A stretch of DNA of 64,000 nucleotides from positions 62,001 to 126,000 of the forward strand of contig NZ_JYHV01000029.1 in assembly GCF_000952685.1 (NCBI RefSeq). The letters run 5' to 3'. Positions 7,572-16,756 of the stretch are shown here, in pieces. The position numbers and the translations under genes are program-made. Every line of letters begins with the position of its first letter. Within the stretch, counting starts at the first letter, position 1. The stretch comes from Stutzerimonas stutzeri (GTDB lineage: Bacteria > Pseudomonadota > Gammaproteobacteria > Pseudomonadales > Pseudomonadaceae). Below the pieces are notes generated by a model. The model ran no database searches, had not been told where the DNA came from, and saw only the letters and a program-made list of their open reading frames with translations.

Positions 7572-9166
7572 AACGCAGCCTGACACAATCCATGGCGTGG
7601 CTGCACACCTGGTGCGGACTGCTGCTCGGTTGGGTGCTGTTCGCCATTTTTCTCACCGGCACCCTGGCGGTGTTCGACAAGGAGATCAACTGGTGGATGC
7701 AGCCGGAGCTGACCGATCGGGCACAATCACCGGCGGCCGCCGCCAACGTCGCGCAACGTTGGTTGACGGCGCACCACGGCGACGAGTCGAACTGGAACAT
7801 CAACCTGCCGACCGAGCGCTCGCCGAATCTCGGCGTATCCGTCGGCGAGCGGCGCCGGGGCGGTGGTGGCACTCAGCTGGATCCGCTGACTGGCGAGACC
7901 ATCCACGCGCGTGAAACCATCGGCGGCAACTTTTTCTTCCATTTCCACTACACCTTGCATATGCCGCGGTTGCTCGGAATCTGGGTGGTCGGGTTCGCAG
8001 CCATGGCAATGCTGGTGGCGCTGATCAGTGGAATCGTCATTCACAAGAAAATCTTCAAGGAGTTCTTTACCTTCCGCCCCGCCAAAGGCCAACGCTCCTG
8101 GCTCGACGGCCATAACGCCAGCGCCGTCCTGCTGCTGCCGTTCCACCTGATGATCGTCTATACCGGCCTGGTGATTTTCTTCCTGATCTACATGCCAGCA
8201 GCGGTAGACGCCCTCTATGACGGCGATCGTCAAGCCTACTTCCGCGAGGCGCAGCCAGCCCGTGCTGCCGAGCAAGGTCGAGGTGAGCAACAGAACACGC
8301 GTGAGCAGCAAGCGAGGCGTGTCGAAGGTCGCAGCGACAACCCAGCCCCCGCGCCGGCAGCCCCTCTACTGGCGTTGGGTGAAATCGTCAGCCGTGCCGA
8401 GGCGCACTACGGCAAGGGTATGATCGGTGCGCTGGCGGTGAGCAACCCAGGCCGCGCCAACGCCCTGGTCACGGCGCGTCCCGTGCTGGGTAATCGCATC
8501 GAGCTGACCAAGGGTGAAGGCATGGTCTTCAACGGTGTCACCGGCGAGCTGATCCAGGCACCAGAACCTTCTCGCCCCAGTCTACTGACCCAGCGGGTGA
8601 TGGCCGGCCTGCACTTCGCCCAGTTCGGTGGCTACCCAATGCGCTGGCTGTACTTCGTCTGCGGCCTGATCAGCTGCGCGATGATCGGTACGGGACTGGT
8701 GCTCTATACCGTCAAGCAACGCAAGCAGCCCAAGGCCAACGCGCGCTTCCTGAGGATGGTCGAGAGCTTAAACGTAGCGATCGTCGCCGGGCTTTCGCTG
8801 GCCTGCGTTGCGCTGCTGTGGGGTAATCGCTTGCTGCCTTCGGAACTGGCTGGTCGGCAAGACTGGGAGCTGCGGCTGTTCTTCGGCGTCTGGGCTTTGA
8901 GCTGGTTGCACGGCTGGGTCCGCAAGCCGCTGCGCGCCTGGCGCGAGCAGCTGTTCGTTGCCGCCGGATTGTCGATCGGCCTGCCGCTGCTGGACTTGAT
9001 GACTGCGAGCCCGACGCTGGATCCCATGCGTCTATCGCTTGTTGCCAGCGTGTCGGTGATAGGGCTGACGCTCGCCTGGACAGCCTGGCGAATCCCGAAC
9101 GCCGTTGCCGCCAGACAGGCGCGTTCCACCCCACTCAACCACCCCGCCCCAGGAGCCTCGTCATGA
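7568..9166 (+). CDS. PepSY-associated transmembrane protein (putative siderophore-iron reductase type)
   Basis: The 532-residue protein starts at the ATG overlapping the previous stop. It has an N-terminal helix (LHTWCGLLLGWVLFAIFLTG), a periplasmic PepSY region, further helices at about 135-160 and 190-215, a second periplasmic part, and several C-terminal helices. His residues in the helices (for example FFHFHYTLHMPRL, LHFAQFGGYP) fit haem or metal coordination, as proposed for PepSY_TM ferric reductases such as FoxB-type proteins. A Gln/Arg/Ala-rich low-complexity linker lies around residues 235-265. It is the central gene of a three-gene cassette between two TonB receptors. Confidence 0.85.
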   Translation: MKRSLTQSMAWLHTWCGLLLGWVLFAIFLTGTLAVFDKEINWWMQPELTDRAQSPAAAANVAQRWLTAHHGDESNWNINLPTERSPNLGVSVGERRRGGGGTQLDPLTGETIHARETIGGNFFFHFHYTLHMPRLLGIWVVGFAAMAMLVALISGIVIHKKIFKEFFTFRPAKGQRSWLDGHNASAVLLLPFHLMIVYTGLVIFFLIYMPAAVDALYDGDRQAYFREAQPARAAEQGRGEQQNTREQQARRVEGRSDNPAPAPAAPLLALGEIVSRAEAHYGKGMIGALAVSNPGRANALVTARPVLGNRIELTKGEGMVFNGVTGELIQAPEPSRPSLLTQRVMAGLHFAQFGGYPMRWLYFVCGLISCAMIGTGLVLYTVKQRKQPKANARFLRMVESLNVAIVAGLSLACVALLWGNRLLPSELAGRQDWELRLFFGVWALSWLHGWVRKPLRAWREQLFVAAGLSIGLPLLDLMTASPTLDPMRLSLVASVSVIGLTLAWTAWRIPNAVAARQARSTPLNHPAPGASS

Positions 9167-9498
9167 ACGGCTCAGCTTTGTTTGCCAGCCTCCTCTTGGC
9201 CTATGGCGGCATGCTGGGTTTCTGCCTCGGTATGGAACGGCACTGGAAGCAGCTGGTCAGCTCGCGCGTGCCCGCCCGGCTGCGCCGCCTCGGCACCCCG
9301 CTCGGCAGTCTGCTGCTCGGATTGGCGGTCTACACGGCTGGCGACGTCTGGCCCGGCGGCATGGCACTGGTTGGCTGGTTTGGCCTGATCTCGCTTGCCG
9401 GCTTCGCCCTGCTCATGCTGATTCCTTACGCGCCGCGCCTGGTTGTCAGATTGCCCGTGGTAGGTGTTCTGCTGTGGATAGTCGTCGCCTGGGTGTGA
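9163..9498 (+). CDS. DUF3325 membrane protein of iron-uptake cassette
   Basis: The 111-residue protein has three to four hydrophobic helices (about 4-22, 45-62, 67-85, 92-110) and the GMERHWKQL segment typical of DUF3325. Its ATG overlaps the PepSY gene stop by four bases, completing the DUF3649-PepSY-DUF3325 operon. Function unknown; partner of the PepSY reductase-like protein by genomic association. Confidence 0.78.
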   Translation: MNGSALFASLLLAYGGMLGFCLGMERHWKQLVSSRVPARLRRLGTPLGSLLLGLAVYTAGDVWPGGMALVGWFGLISLAGFALLMLIPYAPRLVVRLPVVGVLLWIVVAWV

Positions 9499-9956
9499 TG
9501 TAGGCACGATGGTTGGAGCAGGCAGCGGACTGATCCGGCCATAGCTTGACGGTCACTGCTCGAACCGGCGCGGCCCGGGACCGAAAGGACACCACGTCAA
9601 ATCTGGCCACCGGGAGGCCTGCACGGAGCTGACCGAATGACGCGTGCCTCTGCCCAACCGGAACGCGTCCGTGAAGCTGCCCGGCGAAGTAGTGCCGGCG
9701 ACGAGCTGCTTCCCCGATATAACGCATAGCGTCTCGGCCGGTTCGGCACAGAAAAGCGAGAATTAGCGAGCCTGGTGTCGGCTGTTCGCTCAGGGGCAAT
9801 CAAGCCGCTCGCAAGACGGTATCCCCACATCGCAGCGGTATGATCGAGCGCAGATGAAGCTGACCGTTGTGCCACTTCCGTTTCACAGCGTAAAAAGCGG
9901 CACGGTCTGAAGAAGATCCGAGCTCGCCGTAGCGGCAAGGATCTTCAGGGCACCGC
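9499..9956. other. Intergenic DNA without recognisable gene
   Basis: About 460 bases between convergent units. Open frames here are short, Arg-rich and lack ribosome-binding sites, so I call none. The right end carries a hairpin reported separately. Nothing else is recognised. Confidence 0.5.
9911..9947 (-). terminator. Hairpin downstream of the second TonB receptor
   Basis: AAGATCC at 9913-9919 pairs with GGATCTT at 9939-9945, and an inner GCCG/CGGC pair can extend the stem. It lies about ten bases after the receptor stop on the reverse strand. The T-tract is weak, so termination efficiency is uncertain. Confidence 0.4.
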
Positions 9957-12080
9957 TTACCAGTTGTAGCTAACCTTTGCAGTGATTTCACGGCCGGGGT
10001 TGTAGTAGTCCGCAGTGGCCGAGCCGACCACATGCTGCTCGTCCAGCAGATTACTGACGTTGACCGCTAGGTCGGTGCCTTTGGCGATCCGGTAGTTGAA
10101 AGCGGCATCAAAGAGCGTAGCCGCGTCGCTCTCAGAGGTGTTTTCAGCCTCGAAGTAATAGGCGCTGGTGTAACGGGCACCCAGACCAACGCTCATCTCC
10201 GTGCCCGGCAAGGTGTAGTAGCCCCAGAGTGACGCCGTATGATTCGGCGCGACGGTGAACTCGTTTCCTTCGATGGACGTGCCACTACGGAGCGTTCCGC
10301 GCACTACTTCAGATTCCATGTACGAATAGCCACCAATCAGGCTCAGGTTGGCGGTCAGCTCCGTCTTGGCTTCCAGATCAAGGCCACGTACGCGTGATTC
10401 GCCCACGGTTTCGCGTTCGATGGTGCCGTTGGGCTGCACGATAGCGATGGTCACGTCTTCCTGATTGAGGTCGTAGATGGCTGCTGAATACAGCGAACTC
10501 GTGCCAGCAGGCGCGTACTTCACGCCGACTTCGTACTGCTTGCCGTGCTCTGGATTGACACCCACATCAGGCGGCGCGACAGATTCCACCATGCTGACGT
10601 AGGTGGAGATTTCATCGGTGACCTTGTAGGTCAGCGAGCCGCGAAGGGAGGTTTCCGAGAAGTCAGACGTGGCGGTGGCTCCAGAGATGCCCGTTTCAGA
10701 CAGATCCAGGCGATCGTTGCGCACACCTGCAGTCACGATGAACCGGTCGATGGAAAAGTTCTGCTGCACGAAAGCTGATTTAGTCTTGAAGTCCCGGTCA
10801 TAGCGAGCGTAGACATTCAGGCTGGTCGGTGCGCCGCTGTACACCGGATTGGCAAGGTCGATCGAAGTGGCGTCGCCGTAGAAAGAAGATTCTTCAGTCG
10901 ATGCATCACGGTACTCGACGCCCACCAATGTGCTGCTGTCGATGCGCTCGAAGCGGGCATCGTATTGCAGCATCACGTTGCCTATAAATTCCTGGGCTTC
11001 GCTATCGGTGCCGAAGTAGTCGCGGTCCACCACCGTGCCCGTCCGGGCGGCGGAATCGGTGATGTAGACGTAGCCGAAGCTGTCGGTCAGCTCGCTGTAA
11101 CGCAGGTTACTGCGCAGGGTGAAGCCGTTGTCGAAATCATGGGTCACGGTACCAGTCACGCTGGTGCGCTCGACATCGTGGTAGTTGAAGCTGGGCTCGC
11201 CGAAGAAGTCGCTGCGGTCGTACTCGTCATCAAGCGGGTAGCCACCGCTGTTTGGCGTGCTGTCACGGTTGAGGTAGTCAAGGATGACGGTGGCCGAGGT
11301 GAATGCTGTCGGCTCCCACGTCAGGCCACCCATCAAGAACTCGTCATCGTCCTTGGAGTTATCGTATTCGCGCTCACTGTCCTGAAACTTGCCGGTGAGG
11401 CGGTATGCCAAGGTTTGGTCGGTGTTCAGAGCATCGCCAACATCAATGCCGGCTTCCTTATGATCAAAGGAGCCGTAGGTCACGAAACCTTGGCCGAAAC
11501 TCTCGAACCGGGGTTGCTTGCTCACGAAGTTCACCGAGCCACCTGGATCTGCCGGGCCGAACAGTGTGGAGTTCGCACCGCGCAGCACTTCAACGCGCTC
11601 GTAGGCGAAAGGCTCTTCGCGAACGCCCCGCATCGAGCCCAAGGTCAGCCCGTCACGGTAAGTGGTGGCATCGAAGCCACGGATCTTGAAGTAATCGTTA
11701 CGATCATCGGTGCCGTAAAAATCGGTGATGACGCCAGGAGTGTATTGCAGAACCTCTTCGGTGGTACTGGCGCTGCGTTGCTCGATTTCCTTTTCTGTAA
11801 CCACTGAAACCGAGGCCGGTGTATCGAGGATACTGGTTGCGACCTTGCCGCCTACCCAAAGCTCCCTGGCAACTACCGAGTTCGCATCATCGTCGGGGGC
11901 AGCCTGGGCATTAACGATGATGGGCGCAAGACGATACGGTTCATCGACACTCCTGCCGCTCGACTCTTGCGCATTGGCGCTCAAAGGCGCAGCAACCAGC
12001 GGCGCGCAGCACAAGAGCGCGGTGGTGGTACGTCGCCAAGGTGTCTGTGCTTGATCAAGCCGGGCCTTACTACCAGTCAT
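9957..12080 (-). CDS. TonB-dependent siderophore receptor (FhuE/FoxA-like, hydroxamate type)
   Basis: The 707-residue receptor begins at an ATG with AAGGAG eight bases upstream. It has a long signal peptide (to about 37, SANA), a TonB-box-like LAPIIVNAQ, a plug with TPASVSVVTEKEIEQRSAST, DDRNDYFKIRGFD, and ERVEVLRGANSTLFGPADPGG, and a barrel ending ITAKVSYNW with the terminal aromatic residue. These plug motifs are typical of the TIGR01783-type siderophore receptors such as FhuA, FhuE and FoxA. It likely imports a ferric hydroxamate; the ligand is inferred. The upstream DNA contains Fur-like repeats, and the gene faces the PepSY cassette. Confidence 0.88.
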   Translation of the reverse strand: MTGSKARLDQAQTPWRRTTTALLCCAPLVAAPLSANAQESSGRSVDEPYRLAPIIVNAQAAPDDDANSVVARELWVGGKVATSILDTPASVSVVTEKEIEQRSASTTEEVLQYTPGVITDFYGTDDRNDYFKIRGFDATTYRDGLTLGSMRGVREEPFAYERVEVLRGANSTLFGPADPGGSVNFVSKQPRFESFGQGFVTYGSFDHKEAGIDVGDALNTDQTLAYRLTGKFQDSEREYDNSKDDDEFLMGGLTWEPTAFTSATVILDYLNRDSTPNSGGYPLDDEYDRSDFFGEPSFNYHDVERTSVTGTVTHDFDNGFTLRSNLRYSELTDSFGYVYITDSAARTGTVVDRDYFGTDSEAQEFIGNVMLQYDARFERIDSSTLVGVEYRDASTEESSFYGDATSIDLANPVYSGAPTSLNVYARYDRDFKTKSAFVQQNFSIDRFIVTAGVRNDRLDLSETGISGATATSDFSETSLRGSLTYKVTDEISTYVSMVESVAPPDVGVNPEHGKQYEVGVKYAPAGTSSLYSAAIYDLNQEDVTIAIVQPNGTIERETVGESRVRGLDLEAKTELTANLSLIGGYSYMESEVVRGTLRSGTSIEGNEFTVAPNHTASLWGYYTLPGTEMSVGLGARYTSAYYFEAENTSESDAATLFDAAFNYRIAKGTDLAVNVSNLLDEQHVVGSATADYYNPGREITAKVSYNW

Positions 12081-12158
12081 ACTTGGGCTCCTTAAGTGTG
12101 GGAGGCGTGTCAGCGCGCCTTGTAATTTTTGTGCGAGGATGTTGTGCGTTTCGCGGCG

Positions 12159-12197
12159 AGATAATAATCAATCGCGAATAAGAAACGTAATCATTTT
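12159..12197 (-). promoter_or_regulatory. Candidate overlapping Fur sites before the FhuE-like receptor
   Basis: The AT-rich segment contains GATAATAATCAATC followed by TAAGAAACGTAATCA, both resembling GATAAT-type Fur hexamer arrays (the second matches about 9 of 14 of the 7-1-7 pattern). It lies about 80-115 bases upstream of the receptor start and stands out from the surrounding GC-rich DNA. The remaining intergenic DNA to 12428 shows nothing else recognisable. Confidence 0.5.
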
Positions 12198-12428
12198 ACA
12201 AAACTCATCACCTGCTAATGTTCTTCGGGCTTTGCTTTAGCCGCCCGAGCGCTCCAATGCCCATTCAGGTGCAGGTAAACAGGAGCGGTCAGAAAGCGCG
12301 CCCAGTGCTCTCTCGGCCTCGGCCAAACCCCAGCGAAGGATCAACCCGACGCACTCGCCCAGCGGCCGTCCCAAATGGTCCGTAAGCCTTTACAATGCGC
12401 GCCTTCGATCTGCATCCGGTCCGCGCCC

Positions 12429-14429
12429 ATGTCCTTGCCCCAACACCATCTCGAACTGCTCTCCCCTGCTCGGGACACCGTTATTGCACGCGAGGCCATC
12501 CTGCATGGCGCCGATGCGGTGTACATCGGCGGGCCGAGTTTCGGGGCGCGGCACAATGCCGAGAACAGCGTGGCGGACATCGCTGAGCTGGTGACATTCG
12601 CGCATCTGTTCCATGCGCGGGTGTTCGTCACCATCAACACCATCCTGCATGACGATGAGCTGGAAGCCGCGCGCACACTGATCTGGAAGCTCTACGAGAT
12701 CGGTGTCGATGCGCTGATCGTGCAGGACATGGGCGTGATGGAAATGGACATCCCGCCCATCGAAATCCACGCCAGCACCCAGACTGATATCCGCACCCTG
12801 GAGCGCGCCAAGTTCCTCTCCAAGGCCGGCTTCTCGCAGTTGGTATTGGCCCGCGAGCTGAACCTGCAGGAGATTCGCGCGATTGCCGATGAGGTGGATT
12901 CAGCCATCGAGTTCTTCATCCACGGCGCGCTATGCGTGGCGTTTTCCGGGCAATGCAACATTTCCCATGCCCAGACCGGGCGTAGCGCCAACCGTGGCGA
13001 TTGCTCCCAGGCGTGCCGTCTGCCGTACACGTTGAAGGACGACCAGGGCCGCGTCGTCGCATTCGATAAGCACCTGTTGTCGATGAAGGACAACAACCAG
13101 AGCGCCAACCTGCGCGCGCTGGTCGATGCCGGTGTGCGTTCATTCAAGATCGAGGGGCGCTACAAGGATGTGAGCTACGTGAAGAACATCACTGCTTACT
13201 ACCGGCAGCGCCTCGACGAAATCCTCGAAGACCGCCCTGATTTGGCCCGCGCCTCCAGCGGCCGCACCGATCACTTCTTCGTGCCGGACCCGGACAAGAC
13301 TTTCCACCGCGGCAGCACCGACTACTTCGTGACCGATCGCAAGATCGACATCGGCGCCTTCGACTCGCCGACCTTCACCGGCCTCGCCGTGGGCGAAGTG
13401 CTCAAGGTGGGCAAGCACGACCTCACCGTGCAGACCCGCGAGCCGCTATCCAACGGTGACGGCCTGAACGTGCTGGTCAAACGCGAGGTGGTGGGCTTTC
13501 GCGCCAGCGTGGTCGAGCCGCTGGGGCAGTTCGAAGACGACGGCCAGCAGCTCCTGCAGTACCGGGTCGAGCCCAACGAGATGCCCGCCGCGCTGCGCCA
13601 GTTACGGCCGAATCATCCGCTAAACCGCAACCTGGACCACAACTGGCAGAACGCCCTGCTCAAGACCTCCGCCGAGCGCCGTATCGGCGTGCGCTGGCTG
13701 GCCAAACTGCGCGCCGATGAGCTCGAGCTGCATGTCACCAGCGAAGAAGGCGCTTATGTCAGCGTCTCACTGGCCGGCCCGTTCGGCGAAGCGAAGAAGC
13801 CCGAGCAGGTGCCCGGTCAGATTGCCGATCTGCTGAGCCAGCTCGGTACCACGATCTACCACGCCGAAGAGGTGGACGTGGACGCGCCGCAGGCGTTCTT
13901 CATCCCTAACTCGCAGCTCAAGGCCCTGCGCCGCGAAGCTATAGAGGCGCTGACCGAAGCCCGCGAATCGATTCGCCCGCTGGGCAGCCGCAAGGCCATC
14001 AGCGTGCCACCGCCGGTCTACCCGGAAGCGCACCTGTCATTTCTCTATAACGTTTACAATGAGAAAGCCCGCGCCTTCTACCACCGCTACGGCGTGCAGC
14101 TGATCGATGCGGCCTACGAGGCCCACGAGGAAACCGGTGAAGTCCCGGTGATGATCACCAAGCACTGCCTGCGCTTCTCGTTCAACCTCTGCCCGAAGCA
14201 GGCCAAGGGCGTGACCGGCGTGCGCACCAAAGTCGCGCCGATGCAGCTGGTGCACGGCGACGAGGTGCTGACCTTGAAATTCGACTGCAAGCCCTGCGAG
14301 ATGCACGTGATCGGCAAGATCAAGGGCAACATTCTCAATCTCCCGCAGCCGGGCAGCGCCAGCGGCGTTGTCGGGCATATCACGCCGGACGACCTGAAAA
14401 AGACCATTCGCAGCAAGCCGCACGCCTGA
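12429..14429 (+). CDS. rlhA: 23S rRNA 5-hydroxycytidine C2501 synthase (U32 family, YdcP-like)
   Basis: The 666-residue protein closely follows E. coli RlhA/YdcP throughout: LELLSPARD near the N-terminus, AILHGADAVYIGGP, LARELNLQEIRAI, HGALCVAFSGQC, GRSANRGDCSQACRLPY, and FNLCPKQAKG with KFDCKPCEMHVIGKI at the C-terminus. The conserved Cys residues are likely ligands of an iron-sulphur cluster. RlhA hydroxylates C2501 of 23S rRNA using prephenate-dependent chemistry. Length matches RlhA rather than the shorter tRNA enzyme TrhP. I start at the ATG giving MSLPQHHLELL; an earlier ATG at 12375 would add 18 unsupported residues. Confidence 0.9.
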   Translation: MSLPQHHLELLSPARDTVIAREAILHGADAVYIGGPSFGARHNAENSVADIAELVTFAHLFHARVFVTINTILHDDELEAARTLIWKLYEIGVDALIVQDMGVMEMDIPPIEIHASTQTDIRTLERAKFLSKAGFSQLVLARELNLQEIRAIADEVDSAIEFFIHGALCVAFSGQCNISHAQTGRSANRGDCSQACRLPYTLKDDQGRVVAFDKHLLSMKDNNQSANLRALVDAGVRSFKIEGRYKDVSYVKNITAYYRQRLDEILEDRPDLARASSGRTDHFFVPDPDKTFHRGSTDYFVTDRKIDIGAFDSPTFTGLAVGEVLKVGKHDLTVQTREPLSNGDGLNVLVKREVVGFRASVVEPLGQFEDDGQQLLQYRVEPNEMPAALRQLRPNHPLNRNLDHNWQNALLKTSAERRIGVRWLAKLRADELELHVTSEEGAYVSVSLAGPFGEAKKPEQVPGQIADLLSQLGTTIYHAEEVDVDAPQAFFIPNSQLKALRREAIEALTEARESIRPLGSRKAISVPPPVYPEAHLSFLYNVYNEKARAFYHRYGVQLIDAAYEAHEETGEVPVMITKHCLRFSFNLCPKQAKGVTGVRTKVAPMQLVHGDEVLTLKFDCKPCEMHVIGKIKGNILNLPQPGSASGVVGHITPDDLKKTIRSKPHA

Positions 14430-14447
14430 AGCTCGAAAGGCACCGCC

Positions 14448-15131
14448 ATGACTTTAATCGCGACATGGGCGGAAATTCGTTCGCTCTATCGGGAGTGCCA
14501 CCCCAGCGTGTTCAAGGCAAGCTTCGTGCGGGGTGGGCTTCGCATGGTCTGGCCGTCCTGGGGACTGACGCTGGCTGTCGGCGTATTGCTGGTCAGCACC
14601 TGGTTCAATGGCCAATCGCCGCTGCAAGGGCTGGCTGCACTGGCGGGCACGACGCTGGCCCTGTTTGGCATGGTGCTGGCCCGCGAGCGCTATTGTGCCT
14701 GGCACTTCCGAGATATTTATGCGCGCGAAACGCTGCATCGTTACAGCTTCCTGCGACGAGAGGAGCTGCTCCGCTATGCGCTATTCAGGGACGCCCTACT
14801 CGCCCGTGGACTTGGTGCCGCGGATATCGACGAACTGGCACGCATCGCCGAGCTCGCCGGCCAACCGGCGCAGGAACGTTGGATCTCCCAGAACTTGGTG
14901 ATCGTCATGCTCGTTTCGGCGATCGTCAGCCTGTCGACCGACGTCATCAAACTCACTGATACCTGGATCGCCGGCAAAGGCGTCGTCTTCGTGTTCGCCT
15001 TGGCACTGGTCACATATCTGATTTGCTCAGTGCTGGATGGCCTCCGCAGCAACCAGCACCGCGACCGCGTGATCCAACGCCATCTGGAGCGGGCGGCCTT
15101 GGACATAGCGCGCGCCACCCCGAGGCCATGA
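14448..15131 (+). CDS. Membrane protein of unknown function (227 aa)
   Basis: I do not recognise a family. The start has AAAGG nearby upstream (GAAAGGCACCGCC). Two hydrophobic segments lie at about residues 35-52 and 60-78, a central soluble helical part rich in Arg and Leu follows (RREELLRYALFRDALLARG), and two more helices lie at about 145-165 and 178-197, with a basic C-terminal tail. This suggests a four-helix inner-membrane protein. It follows rlhA by 18 bases and may be co-transcribed. Confidence 0.7.
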   Translation: MTLIATWAEIRSLYRECHPSVFKASFVRGGLRMVWPSWGLTLAVGVLLVSTWFNGQSPLQGLAALAGTTLALFGMVLARERYCAWHFRDIYARETLHRYSFLRREELLRYALFRDALLARGLGAADIDELARIAELAGQPAQERWISQNLVIVMLVSAIVSLSTDVIKLTDTWIAGKGVVFVFALALVTYLICSVLDGLRSNQHRDRVIQRHLERAALDIARATPRP

Positions 15132-15258
15132 AAGGCCACACGTGATCTGTTCGGCCTTGTGAGTACCTGCCTGCGTCCGGTACGTTTCAGCTGTCCGCCG
15201 TATCTCGCGGACCCAGAACAATAACCGGGCCGCTGCGCCCGCCTTGCAAGGAACAACC

Positions 15259-16035
15259 ATGAGATCTCTGATGGCGGCCGGCGTCTTGCTGGCCAGCGGC
15301 GTGAGTTTCGCTGCACCCTCTTCCTCAGTACTCGATCAAGTCCAACAGCGCGGTACGCTGAAGGTCTGCACGACCGGCGACTACAAGCCCTACACCTTCC
15401 TGCGCGACGACAAGCAGTACGAGGGGATCGACATCGCCCTGGCCGAATCGCTGGCCAAGTCGCTCGGCGTGACGGTCCAGTGGGTGCCGACGACCTGGAA
15501 GACACTGATGCCGGACTTCCTGGCTCAGTGCGACATGGCCGTCGGCGGCGTCTCCATTTCGCTGGAGCGGCAGAAAAAAGCGTTCTTCAGCGACCCGATC
15601 GCGGTGGACGGCAAGATTCCCTTCGTCCGCTGCGACGAGGTCGAGAAGTACCAGACCATCGAACAGCTCAACCGGCCTTCGGTCCGCCTGATCGAGCCAC
15701 CGGGCGGCACCAACGAGGCCTTCGTCCATCGCGAATTACCCAAGGCACAGCTGGAGCTGTTCCACGACAACACGGTGATCTTCCAATCCGTCGCCGATAA
15801 CAAGGCCGACGTGATGATCACCGACTCGTCCGAGGCGCAGTACCAACAACGCAACTACCCTACGCTGTGCGCGGTGAACCCCGACAAGCCGCTGCAATAC
15901 AGCGAGAAGGCGTTTTTGCTACCGCGTGGCGACGTGGCGTTCAAGGCCTATGTTGACCAATGGCTGCACCTGACCAAGGCGACCGGCGAGTACAAGCGCA
16001 TCGCCGATAGCTGGCTGGCCAAGCCCGGCGATTGA
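15259..16035 (+). CDS. Periplasmic PheC-like cyclohexadienyl dehydratase / SBP-fold protein
   Basis: The 258-residue protein has a signal peptide (about 1-19, GVSFA) and a type II periplasmic binding fold. It resembles P. aeruginosa PheC along its length: GTLKVCTTGDYKPYTF, VGGVSISLERQKKAFFS, PPGGTNEAFV, ADVMITDSSEA, EKAFLLPRGD, AYVDQWLHL. PheC converts prephenate and arogenate to phenylpyruvate and phenylalanine in the periplasm. No ABC transporter genes adjoin it, which favours an enzyme over a transport receptor, but the SBP fold makes the distinction uncertain. Start chosen for AAGGA upstream of the ATG. Upstream rlhA is prephenate-linked in E. coli, an attractive but unproven association. 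Confidence 0.72.
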   Translation: MRSLMAAGVLLASGVSFAAPSSSVLDQVQQRGTLKVCTTGDYKPYTFLRDDKQYEGIDIALAESLAKSLGVTVQWVPTTWKTLMPDFLAQCDMAVGGVSISLERQKKAFFSDPIAVDGKIPFVRCDEVEKYQTIEQLNRPSVRLIEPPGGTNEAFVHRELPKAQLELFHDNTVIFQSVADNKADVMITDSSEAQYQQRNYPTLCAVNPDKPLQYSEKAFLLPRGDVAFKAYVDQWLHLTKATGEYKRIADSWLAKPGD

Positions 16036-16217
16036 CGGCAGCCGATGAGCCGCGCGAATCAGAACGTCACGTCAGCGCTCAAGCGTGCGGTTCTCGGTCA
16101 ATTCGTCCACAAACGTAGATAGCTCGCACCATTTCCATAGACACCGATCGCACCAAGCCTGGGTCGATCGCTAGATACCCGTCGACACAGCCTCGGATAG
16201 GTAGACAAGGAACGAAC

Positions 16218-16634
16218 ATGCTGAAAGGGTCAACTCGCTGGATCGCAATCTCGTTATTTGCCGCGCTGGCCGGTTGCGCGACACCGCCGCCGAAGGAGCC
16301 ACCATCCGGCACCGAGCCCCGGCCGACCACCGAGCAGGGCGAAGCCATAGGCTCTGGCAAGGCCTCCTTCTATGCCCAACAGCACCATGGCAAGTTGACC
16401 GCCAGCGGCGAGCGCTTCGACCAGGGTGCGCTGACGGCCGCCCACCGTACCCTGCCGTTCGGGACCAAAGTCCGGGTGGTCAACGCCCGCAATGGTAAGA
16501 GCGTCGTGGTGCGCATCAATGACCGCGGCCCCTATGTCCGCGGACGCGTCATCGACCTCTCCAAAGCGGCATTCCAGCGCATCGCCAGCACCCGCGCCGG
16601 GGTGATCCGAGTTCGACTCGAACGGGCTGACTGA
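16218..16634 (+). CDS. Short RlpA-like septal lipoprotein (double-psi beta-barrel)
   Basis: The 138-residue product has a lipoprotein signal with lipobox LAGC (Cys at about residue 20), a Pro-rich linker, and an RlpA double-psi beta-barrel: GKASFYAQQHHGKLTASGERF, LTAAHRTLPFGTKVRVVN, VVVRINDRGPYVRGRVIDLS, all family signatures. RlpA is a lytic transglycosylase acting on denuded glycan strands. This version lacks the C-terminal SPOR domain that targets full-length RlpA to the septum, so it may be a broader cell-wall enzyme. AAGGAACGAAC precedes the ATG. Confidence 0.85.
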   Translation: MLKGSTRWIAISLFAALAGCATPPPKEPPSGTEPRPTTEQGEAIGSGKASFYAQQHHGKLTASGERFDQGALTAAHRTLPFGTKVRVVNARNGKSVVVRINDRGPYVRGRVIDLSKAAFQRIASTRAGVIRVRLERAD

Positions 16635-16756
16635 GCAGAGCGCCCATGGCGGAGGCAAGCTGAACGACCGCTTGCCGCTGGCCGCGGACGAGCTGCATCA
16701 AGAACCCGGAGGCAGCGCCGATAGAGCTGGCACATCAACTCACCTTTCGGTGCCAC

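Noticed and set aside
9499..9956. Possible small gene or transposase relic in the intergenic gap
   Set aside because: Frames are Arg-rich, with no ribosome-binding site and no recognisable transposase or integrase motif.
10965..11807. 280-aa rightward frame inside the FhuE-like receptor gene
   Set aside because: Antisense shadow of a well-supported receptor; no start site or domain.
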